A stretch of DNA of 64,000 nt from Rubrobacter indicoceani (GCF_003568865.1 NZ_CP031115.1:434001-498000), one strand, 5' to 3'. Positions 42,839 through 51,304 are shown, numbered from the stretch's first letter. Translations and numbers: made by a program. Notes: a model not told the origin generated them from the sequence alone.

Positions 42839-44407
42839 CTAGCGGCGTTTCTTCGGCGCCTCCGGGGGCGCGCCGGCCGTCTCGGTGACCTTTACCTCAC
42901 CGGAAGCCACCTCCGGCGGGACAGTCTCCGGCTTGCGTCCGAAGAACTCCTCGTGGCCACCACCGGTTACGCGCCAGAGAACCATGAAGACCACCCCGAG
43001 CAGCAGGAAGCCGAGGCCGATCACGAGCGGCATACCGATCCCGAGAAACGACCCGCCCGTGTAAGACGCACCGGGGTCCGAGAGGTCTACTATCGAGACA
43101 AAGAACAGGTACGCAAGAAGCGATGCCCCGAGCACCGGAGCCAGCCCGATGAAAAGGAAGTTCTTGACCGACTTCGTGAGTTCCTTTCTGTAGTAGATAG
43201 CGCACGCGAAGCCGGTGAGGGCGTAGTAGAAGGCGATCATCAAGGAGAGCGCGCTCAGCGTGTCGAAGAGGAAGTTCTCGCTTACGAGGTTTATCGGGAC
43301 GTACCAGATTATCGCGAGTATCCCGATGGCCATCGTCGAGACGTGCGGGGTGAGGAACCTCGGATGTACCTTCCCCATCACCCTCGGAAACGCTCCGGCC
43401 CGCGCCATCGAGAGCGTGGTGCGCGAGGCCGGGAGGATGGTCGTCTGCGTCGAGGCGAGCGCGCTCGTCAGCACGGAGACGACCACGAGCAGGTACCAGG
43501 GCGAGCCGAGGACACCCGTGGCGACGGTTGAGAGAATCGCGTCGTCGTCGGCGAACTCCGTAACCGTCCCGAGCCCGGCGAAGGCCACGACCGCCACCGC
43601 GACGGAGAGGTACGTCGCAAGGAGGATCACCGTGGAGAACACCGCCGCAAGCCCCGGCGTCGAGGAGGAGTCGGTCGTCTCTTCGGTCAGGTTCACGGAC
43701 GATTCCCAGCCCCAATAGATAAAGACCCCGATCAGCAAGCCGCCGATAAGCGCGCTCGAATCCTGTATCGCAAACGGGTTAAACCAGGAGAGTTCCGGGG
43801 AGAGCGAGGTCGCCGAGGAGCCGGAGAAGACAAGGTAGAGAGCGACCCCGGCGAAGACGAGCAGCGTAACGACCTGAGCGACGATCATGACGTTCTGGAC
43901 CTTTGCCGAGAGTTCTATCCCGATAACGCACACCGCCGTCATGACGATCATGTACACGACCGCGAGCAAAGTTATGGCGGGTTTCGAGGCCGCAAGCCCG
44001 TCGAGGGAGAACAGCAGGTAGGTGTAGCGGGCGGCCACGTCCGCAAGCGACCCGATAACGAGGATCCCCGTAACGCAGATGGCCCAGCCGCCCATCCACC
44101 CGGCCCATGGACCCATCGCCCGCGTAACCCACGAAAAGGTCGTGCCGCAGTCCTGATCCGCGCGGTTCATGTAGTAGAAAGCCGTTGCGATAAAGAACAT
44201 CGGGACAAACGAGGCGAACAGAACCGCCGGGGACTGAACCCCGACCGTTACGACTATCAGCCCGATAACCGCCGCCAGCGAGTACGCCGGAGCCGTTGAC
44301 GCTATCCCGATGACGAGCGCGTCCATAAAGCCTATCGCGCCCTTTTTGAGCCCCTTTTCGCCGGTCTCGGGTGCGCCGCCCGCCGTCTTCTCCGATATCT
44401 GTGCCAT
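42839..44407 (-). CDS. APC-superfamily amino acid/polyamine permease
   Basis: 522-residue transporter with 12 predicted helices. The N-terminus has GAIGFMDALVIGIASTAPAYSLAAVIGLIV with the APC unwound-helix signature, then DCGTTFSWVTRAMGPWAGWMGGWAICVTGIL and, near residue 230, FIYWGWESSVNLTEET. The ATG at 44407 has GGGGAAGGG as SD. It is the third gene of the operon aminotransferase, amine oxidase, permease, so polyamine or diamine import is the best inference. The C-terminal tail after the last helix is a long charged cytoplasmic extension (about 45 residues). Confidence 0.92.
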   Translation of the reverse strand: MAQISEKTAGGAPETGEKGLKKGAIGFMDALVIGIASTAPAYSLAAVIGLIVVTVGVQSPAVLFASFVPMFFIATAFYYMNRADQDCGTTFSWVTRAMGPWAGWMGGWAICVTGILVIGSLADVAARYTYLLFSLDGLAASKPAITLLAVVYMIVMTAVCVIGIELSAKVQNVMIVAQVVTLLVFAGVALYLVFSGSSATSLSPELSWFNPFAIQDSSALIGGLLIGVFIYWGWESSVNLTEETTDSSSTPGLAAVFSTVILLATYLSVAVAVVAFAGLGTVTEFADDDAILSTVATGVLGSPWYLLVVVSVLTSALASTQTTILPASRTTLSMARAGAFPRVMGKVHPRFLTPHVSTMAIGILAIIWYVPINLVSENFLFDTLSALSLMIAFYYALTGFACAIYYRKELTKSVKNFLFIGLAPVLGASLLAYLFFVSIVDLSDPGASYTGGSFLGIGMPLVIGLGFLLLGVVFMVLWRVTGGGHEEFFGRKPETVPPEVASGEVKVTETAGAPPEAPKKRR

Positions 44408-44458
44408 CTGTTCTACCCTTCCCCCAGTTATCCGGGATTCGGCCTCGACCGACTTGTC

Positions 44459-45790
44459 CTACCGGAACCCGCCTAGCGCCCCCGAGACCCTCTCCGCCGC
44501 CTTTATGCCAGCTACGACCGCGCTGTTCATGAAGCTCGGCGCGGGGGCATAACCTTCGCACCCGGCGAGCTGCAAGTTGCCGAACGAGCCGCCCATCGCG
44601 CCGCCGAACGTCGCAAGGTCGCCGGGTGCGAGGATCATATAACTCCCCCCGGAGTACACGTCTTCCGCCCAGACACTCTCCACGACCGCCTTCGGTTCCG
44701 GGACATCGTAGAGCTTCGTCAGCGCCTGTACATCCCTCGCCAGACGGTTTTCCTTTGAAAGTCCAAGCTCCGGCAAGAGCGGTTCGCCCCCTGAAAACGA
44801 AACGACGCCCGATAAACCAACGCCGGACTGTGAAGCCCCGCAGTACCCGAGCGGCCCGTCCGAAACGGTGAAGGGTACTTCTCCAGTATCCCCCTCGAAG
44901 ACGAAGTGCAGCTTTCTGACGATCCCGTAGGACGCCCGTCGGGACATCTTGCGCCAGGTGAGCGGCAAGGATTTGTCCGGCGAGAACTCGATGCGTCGCC
45001 AGACCGGAGGCGGAACCGCGAGGATGGCTTTTCGCCCCCGATAAACAACGTATCCATCCGATGTTATGCACCGCACGGAAACTCCGTCCTCGTCCTGCTC
45101 TATCCCGACGACGGGGCTGGAATAAGAGATCCTCCCTGAAAGCTCCCCTGCCATCGTCGCGGCGACGCTGCCCGCCCCCCCGACGACCCGGTACTCGTTG
45201 CCTTTGCCGGGGCCGCCGCGCGTAGCGGCCTTGTTCGCGTAGGCGTAGAAAGACATCTTGCCGAGCGGAACGGTCGAGCCGCAGGAGGCGAGCAAAGTTT
45301 CCAGAACGTGCAGGCCATCATCCGACATGCCTTCCCGCAAAAGCCATGTACGAACACTAACGTCGACGTCGCGGTGGTGTGGAGCGTTACGCAGGAACGT
45401 GCCAGTATCGTTTGACCCGGATACGTCGTGCATCGCCTCGTTCATGCGCCTGTAGATGCGCTCGTCCGGGCCGTTCAGGGGGATATGATCCGTGCTCTCG
45501 CCCCGGATGTACCACAGACCGCCGCTTTTCTTGCCGCTCGTCGGCGCGAGTTCGAGGCCGAGTTCTTCTACGAGGTCGCGCAATGCGGTGTGGGCGGCGT
45601 CCACCCATTCGCCGCCGAGGTCGAGGGTAACGCCGTCTACCTCGCGGGTGCAGGTTCTTCCGCCCGGTCGGTCGCGGGCTTCGAGAACCGTTACCTCGGC
45701 GCCGTCCCGGACGAGTTCTCGGGCCGCGACGAGGCCGGAGAGCCCCGCTCCGACCACCACCACGTCGGTCGGGTAAGGTTTGTTGTTCAA
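44459..45790 (-). CDS. FAD-dependent monoamine/putrescine oxidase
   Basis: 443-residue flavin amine oxidase. FAD-binding GAGLSGLVAARELVRDGAEVTVLEARDRPGGRTCTREVDGVTLDLGGEWVD lies at the N-terminus (about residues 14-65), and the C-terminal FAD contact is GCEGYAPAPSFMNSAVVAGIKAAERV. It oxidises an amine with O2, giving an aldehyde, ammonia and H2O2. Close relatives include actinobacterial putrescine oxidases, which fits the operon. The TTG at 45790 lies 6 bases after the aminotransferase stop, with GGAG 10 bases upstream. It is a second amine oxidase in this region, mechanistically unrelated to the copper enzyme at 37345-39276. Confidence 0.92.
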   Translation of the reverse strand: MNNKPYPTDVVVVGAGLSGLVAARELVRDGAEVTVLEARDRPGGRTCTREVDGVTLDLGGEWVDAAHTALRDLVEELGLELAPTSGKKSGGLWYIRGESTDHIPLNGPDERIYRRMNEAMHDVSGSNDTGTFLRNAPHHRDVDVSVRTWLLREGMSDDGLHVLETLLASCGSTVPLGKMSFYAYANKAATRGGPGKGNEYRVVGGAGSVAATMAGELSGRISYSSPVVGIEQDEDGVSVRCITSDGYVVYRGRKAILAVPPPVWRRIEFSPDKSLPLTWRKMSRRASYGIVRKLHFVFEGDTGEVPFTVSDGPLGYCGASQSGVGLSGVVSFSGGEPLLPELGLSKENRLARDVQALTKLYDVPEPKAVVESVWAEDVYSGGSYMILAPGDLATFGGAMGGSFGNLQLAGCEGYAPAPSFMNSAVVAGIKAAERVSGALGGFR

Positions 45791-45796
45791 GGTCGG

Positions 45797-47161
45797 TTAG
45801 CTCCGGTAGCCGAGCTGCTTTTCGAGCTCTGTCAGGGCCGAGTCTGTTATGTCTGCGATCTTCGACAGGATCTCTTTGTCCGAGATAAGCGCGGGGGAGA
45901 ACTGAATCACCGGGTCGTCCTTGTCGTCGAAGCGGCAGATCAGACCACCCTCCAGAAGCTTCCGAGACACTACGCCCTTGAAATATCTCTGGTATTCGTC
46001 GCCCTGCAAAGGCGTGCCGTCGGCCTTTTCGGGGTTGATCTCGACCGCCCAGAAAAAGCCCATCCCGCGCACCTCACTGACCACCGGGTGATCGGCGGCC
46101 ATCCGGCGCAGTTCGTCTCCGAAGTGTCCTTCTAAGTTGTGGACGTTTTCGAGAAGCTTCTCCCGCTCGATGATCCGGATGTTCTCTAGCGCAACCGCGC
46201 TCGATACGGGATGACCGCCGAACGTCGAGCCGTGGCTGAACATCGGGGCGTTTTCTTTCAGGGTGTTCGCTATCCTGTCGTTTACGACGACGCCGCCCAT
46301 CGGCAGGTAGCCCGACGTAACGCCCTTGGCGAACGTGCTCATGTCCGGTACGACACCGAAGCGTTCGATCCCGAACCACTCTCCGAGCCGCCCGAAGGCG
46401 CAGATAACCGCGTCCGAGACAAGCAGGACGCCGTGCCTGTCGCAGATCTCCCTTACCCGCTTCCAGTAGTCCATCGGCGGGACAAGGCAGCCGCCCGCGT
46501 TCTGCACGGGTTCGAGGATGACGGCGGCGATCTGATCCGGCCCCTCGGCTTCGATCATCTGCTCTATCGCGTCCGCCGCGCCTTCCGGGTCCTGCTGGGT
46601 GTTCCTGACGTGATGGAAGCCCGCCGGGAGCGGCTCGAACGGGGCCTTGAAACCCGGCAGACCCGTTACGCTCAGGGCCCCCAGCGTCGTCCCGTGATAG
46701 GCAACGTCGCGCGAGATGATCTTGTACCGCCCCGGCTCCCCGTTTACCTTGTGATACTGCCGCGCCAGCTTTATGACGCTCTCCACCGCCTCCGAGCCGC
46801 TCGACACAAAGAACGTGCTGTTCAAATCCCCCGGCGCGATTTCAGCTATCTTTTTCGCAAGCTCCAGGCTCCTCGGGTGCTGGAAACTCCAGTTCGGGAA
46901 AAAGCCAAGCTGCCTCATCTGCCCCGCTGCGACCTCTGCAAGCTCCTCGCGCCCGTGCCCGACCTGCGTCGTGAACAGCCCCGCAAGCCCGTCTATGTAC
47001 GTGTCGCCCCTGCTGTCCGTGACGTGACAACCCTCGCCCGAAACGATAACGGGCAACTTCGACCAGTCTTCGGCATACGGCGTGAAGTGCAGCATCAGGT
47101 TGTCGACCCCCGAAAGCAGAGTCCGCGAACCCTCTTCACCCAGACCGTGCATCACATCCAT
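45797..47161 (-). CDS. Class III (omega) aminotransferase
   Basis: 454-residue PLP enzyme of fold type I. It has FFVSSGSEAVESVIKLARQYH (phosphate cup), YHGTTLGALSVTG, and the PLP Asp in LLVSDAVICAFGRLGEW (the usual DEV reads DAV here, common in this subgroup), with Schiff-base Lys in MSTFAKGVTSGYLPMGGV (about residue 286). Such enzymes move the terminal amino group of putrescine, spermidine or beta-alanine to pyruvate. ATG at 47161 has AGGAGG. A promoter with TTGACC, 17-bp spacer and TAGGAT lies upstream, and a TTACTGTAA palindrome sits in the spacer. Confidence 0.92.
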   Translation of the reverse strand: MDVMHGLGEEGSRTLLSGVDNLMLHFTPYAEDWSKLPVIVSGEGCHVTDSRGDTYIDGLAGLFTTQVGHGREELAEVAAGQMRQLGFFPNWSFQHPRSLELAKKIAEIAPGDLNSTFFVSSGSEAVESVIKLARQYHKVNGEPGRYKIISRDVAYHGTTLGALSVTGLPGFKAPFEPLPAGFHHVRNTQQDPEGAADAIEQMIEAEGPDQIAAVILEPVQNAGGCLVPPMDYWKRVREICDRHGVLLVSDAVICAFGRLGEWFGIERFGVVPDMSTFAKGVTSGYLPMGGVVVNDRIANTLKENAPMFSHGSTFGGHPVSSAVALENIRIIEREKLLENVHNLEGHFGDELRRMAADHPVVSEVRGMGFFWAVEINPEKADGTPLQGDEYQRYFKGVVSRKLLEGGLICRFDDKDDPVIQFSPALISDKEILSKIADITDSALTELEKQLGYRS

Positions 47162-47216
47162 AAAGCACCTCCTACGCCGGAGACCGTCCGGCCCCGAACT
47201 TTCCCGATTTCTGTAA

Positions 47217-47245
47217 ATCCTACATACTTACTGTAAGGCGGTCAA
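47217..47245 (-). promoter_or_regulatory. Promoter and operator of the aminotransferase-oxidase-permease operon
   Basis: On the minus strand TTGACC (47245-47240) and TAGGAT (47222-47217) are separated by exactly 17 bases, close to a sigma-A consensus. The palindrome TTACTGTAA (47228-47236), extendable to CTTACTGTAAG, lies inside the spacer, where a bound repressor would block RNA polymerase. A related half-site (TTTCTGTAAAT, 47208-47218) follows. The same TTACNGTAA word occurs in front of alanine dehydrogenase at 48236-48244. Confidence 0.6.
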
Positions 47246-47259
47246 GAAGGCTGCAGGGT

Positions 47260-48078
47260 TCAGAAAGTCGGCGGGGTATTGACGTAGACCGCCTCCACGT
47301 CCTCTTCTCCGGCCCACCAGCGGTGGGGGATCGTGGAGTGGAAGTAGAAGGTGTCTCCGGGGCCCAGGGCGTGGACTTCCCGGTCGGTGAGTTCAAAGTA
47401 CATGATGCCCTTTACGATGTAGACGAATTCTTCGCCTTCGTGGGCGTAGAAGCCCTCGCTCCCGGCCCCGGCGGGGACCTTTATGTACGATGGGTCCATC
47501 GCCGTATCGCCGCAGGCCATCTCTTCGAAGCGAATGCCGTTCTCCCAGGTCATGACCGGGCGTTCGTCGGCCCGGACAAGCGGGGTCTTCTCTTCGAGGT
47601 CGGCCCCGAAGAGTTCACGGGTCGTGATACCGTAGGCCGAGGCCAGCACCTTCAGGGACGCGACCGAAGCCCCCGAGCCGCCCCGCTCCAGCGCGGAGAT
47701 AAACGAGATAGAGAGGCCCGTGATCTCCGCGACCTCCTTGAGCGTCTTGTGGGTCTTCATCCTCAGCCGCCGCAGACGTTCACCGGGCGATTGGCCGTTC
47801 AGAACCTCCGGGCCGGGTGCATGGTGGCCGTTCGTACTCTCCGGCGGCCCGAGGGACTTCCGGATAGCCGCGAAGTTCAGACCCTCGGACGTCCTGAGGT
47901 ACTTGATCTTCCTGAGCCGCTTCACGTCGTACTCCGAATAGACCCTGTATCCCCGCCCCGTCCTGCCCGGGCTCACGAGCTCCTCCCGTTCCCACAATCT
48001 CAGCGTCTGAGGCGCAAGACCCACCGACCGGGAAACCTCCCCGATGGAAAAGCCCAGCGAACCGTCCCTCGTAGCCAT
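47260..48078 (-). CDS. MerR-XRE-cupin triple-domain transcriptional regulator
   Basis: 272-residue regulator with two different DNA-binding domains. Residues 9-76 are a MerR HTH and wing (FSIGEVSRSVGLAPQTLRLWEREELVSPGRTGRGYRVYSEYDVKRLRKIKYLR). Residues 99-155 are an XRE HTH (GERLRRLRMKTHKTLKEVAEITGLSISFISALERG). Residues 198-268 form a cupin (EGFYAHEGEEFVYIVKG, ALGPGDTFYFHSTIPHRW) with metal or ligand His and Glu. The XRE-cupin part resembles PuuR, the putrescine repressor. ATG at 48078 has AGGAG about 12 bases upstream; a GTG at 48111 is an alternative. It sits between the aminotransferase operon and alanine dehydrogenase and probably controls both. Confidence 0.92.
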   Translation of the reverse strand: MATRDGSLGFSIGEVSRSVGLAPQTLRLWEREELVSPGRTGRGYRVYSEYDVKRLRKIKYLRTSEGLNFAAIRKSLGPPESTNGHHAPGPEVLNGQSPGERLRRLRMKTHKTLKEVAEITGLSISFISALERGGSGASVASLKVLASAYGITTRELFGADLEEKTPLVRADERPVMTWENGIRFEEMACGDTAMDPSYIKVPAGAGSEGFYAHEGEEFVYIVKGIMYFELTDREVHALGPGDTFYFHSTIPHRWWAGEEDVEAVYVNTPPTF

Positions 48079-48232
48079 ACTCTTCTCAGTCTCCTGACGA
48101 CCGTCGCTCACCAGATACAGTTTGAAGTATACCTATTGATCAGATCATTTTCGTAGCAGACCACCAACCCCGAGAATGTCTATTGTCATGCATTATATGC
48201 CATAAGATATGGTGAAATCCTTATTCTCTACA

Positions 48233-48261
48233 TCTTTACCGTAAGCTGAGCTGAGTATAAG
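48233..48261 (+). promoter_or_regulatory. Promoter/operator in front of alanine dehydrogenase
   Basis: TTACCGTAA at 48236-48244 is a perfect palindrome with the same TTACNGTAA form as the one in front of the aminotransferase operon. A -10-like TATAAG lies at 48256-48261, so the palindrome covers the -35 region. The whole 48079-48321 gap is much richer in A+T than its surroundings and separates the divergent regulator and ald genes. Confidence 0.5.
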
Positions 48262-48321
48262 ATACGGGCATCGAACGGGGCGGCGACTGCTCTGGCGGGG
48301 TACAGAGACGGGGGTATCGTT

Positions 48322-49440
48322 ATGACGGTGGTAGGTGTTCCGAAGGAGATCAAGGACAAAGAGGGTCGGGTTGCGATGCAGCCGGACGGTATCCACGAGC
48401 TTCTGCATCACGGTCACGAGGTTGTCGTGCAGTCGGGTGCGGGGGGCGGGGCCGGGTTCTCCGACGCCGAGTACGAGACCGTCGGGGCGAGGATAGTCGG
48501 CACGGCGGAGGAGGTTTTCGGGGGGGCAGATCTCATCGTCAAGGTCAAGGAGCCCGTTCCCGGGGAGTACGGGTTGTTTCGGGAGGGCCAGCAGCTCTTT
48601 ACGTATCTTCACCTTGCCGCCGACCGCGGTCTGACGGAGTTTCTGATGGAGCGGAAGATAGACTCCGTCGCCTACGAGACCGTCGAGGAGTCGGATGGTA
48701 CGCTGCCGCTGCTCACGCCGATGAGCGAGGTGGCCGGGAGGATGGCGACGCAGGCGGCGGCGCACTGCCTTGAGAGCCCGCAGGGCGGGGCGGGGGTGCT
48801 GATGGGCGGTGTTCCGGGGACCCCGGCGGCGAAGGTTACCATCATCGGCGGCGGGGTCGTCGGCTTCGAGGCCGCGAAGATAGCCGTCGGGATGCGGGCG
48901 ATAGTCCGGGTTTTGGACATCAGCCCCAAGCGGCTGGCCTACCTCGGGGACGTATTCGACGGGCGCGTGGACCTCGTCGTACCGAACCGGGCGAGGACGG
49001 CGGCCTACGTTGCGGAGTCCGATGTGGTGATCGGGGCCGTTCTCGTGCACGGAGCGAAAGCCCCGAAGCTCGTGAGCCGGGAGATGATAGCTTCGATGCG
49101 CGACGGAAGCGTCGCGGTGGACGTCGCCATAGATCAGGGCGGCTGCATTGAGACCGCCCGCCCGACGACCCACTCCGACCCGACCTACGTGGAGGAGGGC
49201 GTCGTGCATTACTGCGTTGCGAACATCCCCGGCGCGGTCGCGAGAACCTCCACGCTCGCACTTACAAGCGTAACCCTGCCGTTTCTGGTGAAGATCGCAG
49301 ACAGCGGGGTAGAGGGGGCGGCCCGTTCGGACGCCGCGCTCTACAAGGGGCTTTCGACGCTCCGGGGCGATCTCGTGAGCAAACCCGTCTCGGAGGCACA
49401 CGAGCTCGCCTACACCGATGCGGCGAAGGTACTGGGCTGA
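48322..49440 (+). CDS. ald: Alanine dehydrogenase
   Basis: 372-residue NAD-dependent enzyme interconverting L-alanine and pyruvate plus ammonia. It begins MTVVGVPKEIKDKEGRVAMQPDGIHELLHHGHEVVV, has catalytic Lys/His in VKVKEPVPGEYGLF and FTYLHLAADRGLT, and the NAD Rossmann motif VTIIGGGVVGFEAAKIAVGMRA (about 170-190). C-terminal NIPGAVARTSTLALT is diagnostic. The length is standard. It is divergent from the MerR-XRE-cupin gene and followed by a permease remnant and gabT. In this setting it can recycle the alanine formed when amines are transaminated to pyruvate. Confidence 0.96.
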   Translation: MTVVGVPKEIKDKEGRVAMQPDGIHELLHHGHEVVVQSGAGGGAGFSDAEYETVGARIVGTAEEVFGGADLIVKVKEPVPGEYGLFREGQQLFTYLHLAADRGLTEFLMERKIDSVAYETVEESDGTLPLLTPMSEVAGRMATQAAAHCLESPQGGAGVLMGGVPGTPAAKVTIIGGGVVGFEAAKIAVGMRAIVRVLDISPKRLAYLGDVFDGRVDLVVPNRARTAAYVAESDVVIGAVLVHGAKAPKLVSREMIASMRDGSVAVDVAIDQGGCIETARPTTHSDPTYVEEGVVHYCVANIPGAVARTSTLALTSVTLPFLVKIADSGVEGAARSDAALYKGLSTLRGDLVSKPVSEAHELAYTDAAKVLG

Positions 49441-49455
49441 GTTCGGGTCTGTCAG

Positions 49456-49668
49456 GGGGGGGATTCAAGCGGTTCCGGCGGGGAGAGCTTTGTAAGGGTG
49501 CTCGGGTAGCGGGATGTCATCGCGCGCGCTTTCGGGGCCACGATCGGCTTCGGGTGGGTCGTGCTGACGTGTTCGTGGCTGCTCGACGCTGGAAGCCTCG
49601 GGGCGATTGTGGCGTTCCTGATCGGGGTCACGCTCGTCGTCTTCGCGGGCCGGAGTAGGATGTTGTGA
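49456..49668 (+). pseudogene. N-terminal remnant of an APC-type permease
   Basis: In frame directly behind ald, the translation reads ESFVRVLG, a TAG stop (49507-49509), then RDVIARAFGATIGFGWVVLTCSW, a 20-residue helix LGAIVAFLIGVTLVVFAG, then SRML and TGA at 49666-49668. This is the typical first two helices of an APC amino-acid permease, in which the position of the TAG is normally a Tyr. The remaining ten helices are absent. It is therefore a decayed N-terminal fragment, probably of the transporter that once belonged to the ald-gabT unit. No start or SD is seen. Confidence 0.7.
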
Positions 49669-49737
49669 AGACCAGCGGGCGCGTCTGTACGGAGCATGCC
49701 CGGTTATACTCGCACAAGACAAGAAAGAGGTGCATGG

Positions 49738-51057
49738 ATGCTCAAGTCAACGCAGATAAAGACGGAGATACCCGGCCCGAAAAGCCTGGAGCTTCAGGAA
49801 CGCAGGAAAAAGGCCGTGAGCGCGGGGCTTGGAACGGCCATTCCGGTGTGGGCCGCCGAGGCTGAGGGCGCGCTCGTCACCGACGTGGACGGCAACGTCT
49901 TTCTGGACTTCGGGGGCGGCATCGGGGTTTTAAACGCCGGACACAACCACCCGAAGGTAGTCGAGGCGATAAAGGAGCAGGCCGGGAAGCTTATCCACAC
50001 CTGCTTCTATGCGACGCAGTACGAGCCGTACCTGGAGCTCGCCGAGAAGCTGAACGAGATCGCCCCCGGAAGCTTCGAGAAGCACTCCTTTCTTGTCAAC
50101 TCCGGGGCCGAGGCGGTCGAGAACGCCGTCAAAATCGCCCGCGCCTACACCGGGAAACCGGGCGTTCTCGCCTTTGAGAACGGCTTTCACGGGCGGACGC
50201 TTCTGGCGGCGACCCTGACGGCGAAGGCGAACCCGTACAAGCAGAGCTTCGGGCCGCTCGCGCCGGAGGTTCACCGGATGCCCGCGCCGTATCCGTACCG
50301 CCGTCCGTCCGAGGACTGGTTTGAGGCGTTCAAGCGTTCGCTGTCGAACGTGGACCTGACGATGGTCGGGTGCGCCATCGTCGAACCGGTTCAGGGTGAG
50401 GGTGGTTTTCACCCGTGGCCGAAGCGCGACCTCGAAAAGCTCGCGGCGTGGTGCAGGGAGAACGACGTCCTCTTTATAGACGACGAGGTGCAGAGCGGCT
50501 TCGGGCGTACGGGGAAGATGCTCGCCATCGAGCACTACGATGTAGAGCCGGACCTCGTGACGACTGCCAAGAGCATGGGCGGCGGGATGCCGATCTCGGG
50601 CGTCACGGGGCGGGCGGAGGTGATGGATCACGTCCACGTCGGCGGCATCGGCACGACCTACGGCGGCAACCCCGTCTCGTGCGCCGCGGCCCTGGCGGTC
50701 ATCGAAGCTTTCGAGGAAGACAACGTTCTCGAACGGGCGGAGAGGCTCGGAGAGCGGCTGCTCACCGGCCTGAAGGAGATCCAGCACAACAACCCGGACT
50801 TCGTCGGTGATGCTCGCGGTCTCGGGCCGATGGCGGGGCTGGAGTTCGTAACTGACTCGGCGAGCAAGACCCCCGACCCGGAAGGCACGAAGCGCGTCGT
50901 GCATCACGCCCTCGAAAACGGCCTGATGCTCCTTACGGCGGGCGGCTACGGCAACGTCATACGGACGCTCATGCCGCTCGTTATCACCGACGAGCAACTG
51001 GACGAGGGGCTTGCGATCCTCGCCCGCGCCGTGGGCGAGGCGGCCTCGGAGAAGTAA
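49738..51057 (+). CDS. gabT: 4-aminobutyrate aminotransferase-type class III aminotransferase
   Basis: 439-residue PLP enzyme. Motifs: LVTDVDGNVFLDFGGGIGVLNAGHNHPKVV at the N-terminus, SFLVNSGAEAVENAVKIARAYTGKPGVLAFENGFHGRT, VQGEGGFHPWP, FIDDEVQSGFGRTGKMLAIEHYDVEPDLVTTAKSMGGGMPISGVTGRAEVMD (Asp for PLP N1; Schiff-base Lys about residue 282) and TTYGGNPVSCAAALAV. It closely follows the GabT pattern that converts GABA and 2-oxoglutarate to succinate semialdehyde and glutamate. ATG at 49738 follows AAAGAGGTG. A succinate-semialdehyde dehydrogenase is not adjacent; the ALDH at 18.6 kb is a distant candidate only. Confidence 0.93.
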   Translation: MLKSTQIKTEIPGPKSLELQERRKKAVSAGLGTAIPVWAAEAEGALVTDVDGNVFLDFGGGIGVLNAGHNHPKVVEAIKEQAGKLIHTCFYATQYEPYLELAEKLNEIAPGSFEKHSFLVNSGAEAVENAVKIARAYTGKPGVLAFENGFHGRTLLAATLTAKANPYKQSFGPLAPEVHRMPAPYPYRRPSEDWFEAFKRSLSNVDLTMVGCAIVEPVQGEGGFHPWPKRDLEKLAAWCRENDVLFIDDEVQSGFGRTGKMLAIEHYDVEPDLVTTAKSMGGGMPISGVTGRAEVMDHVHVGGIGTTYGGNPVSCAAALAVIEAFEEDNVLERAERLGERLLTGLKEIQHNNPDFVGDARGLGPMAGLEFVTDSASKTPDPEGTKRVVHHALENGLMLLTAGGYGNVIRTLMPLVITDEQLDEGLAILARAVGEAASEK

Positions 51058-51075
51058 CGACCGGTCCACGCATCA

Positions 51076-51117
51076 AACCGGGTCTGCGAAACTTTCCTGC
51101 AGACCCGGTTGTATTTT
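51076..51117. terminator. Strong bidirectional terminator
   Basis: AACCGGGTCTGC at 51076-51087 and GCAGACCCGGTT at 51099-51110 form a perfect 12-bp stem with an 11-nt loop, followed by GTATTTT. It lies between the converging gabT and the small lipoprotein gene and should serve both directions. Confidence 0.85.
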
Positions 51118-51118
51118 C

Positions 51119-51304
51119 CTAGTCGTCGTTTTCTTCCTCATCGTCTTCGCCGCCACCGCCGTTGTCGCCGTCCTGCATCATCTCCTGATCCTCCCCGTCC
51201 TCGTCTCCCTCTCCGCCGCCGAGAAAGGCACACCCACCGAGCGTGAGGGTCAGGGTGAGGAGCAGGCCGGTCAGCAGGGTCATCAACCTGCGAGAGGTCG
51301 TCAT
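51119..51304 (-). CDS. Small acidic lipoprotein
   Basis: 61-residue secreted lipoprotein. The N-terminus is a signal peptide (MTTSRRLMTLLTGLLLTLTLTLGGC) with the lipobox L-G-G-C at residues 22-25. The mature part is only about 36 residues and is almost entirely Gly, Glu and Asp (GGGEGDEDGEDQEMMQDGDNGGGGEDDEEENDD). It has no fold that I recognise and may bind metal ions or positively charged surfaces. The ATG at 51304 has GAGGAAAGGA as SD. The next gene to the left converges on it. Confidence 0.75.
   Translation of the reverse strand: MTTSRRLMTLLTGLLLTLTLTLGGCAFLGGGEGDEDGEDQEMMQDGDNGGGGEDDEEENDD

Noticed and set aside
45428-47236. Long plus-strand frames opposite the amine oxidase and aminotransferase
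   Set aside because: Both strands are open because of GC-rich third positions; only the minus-strand products show family motifs.
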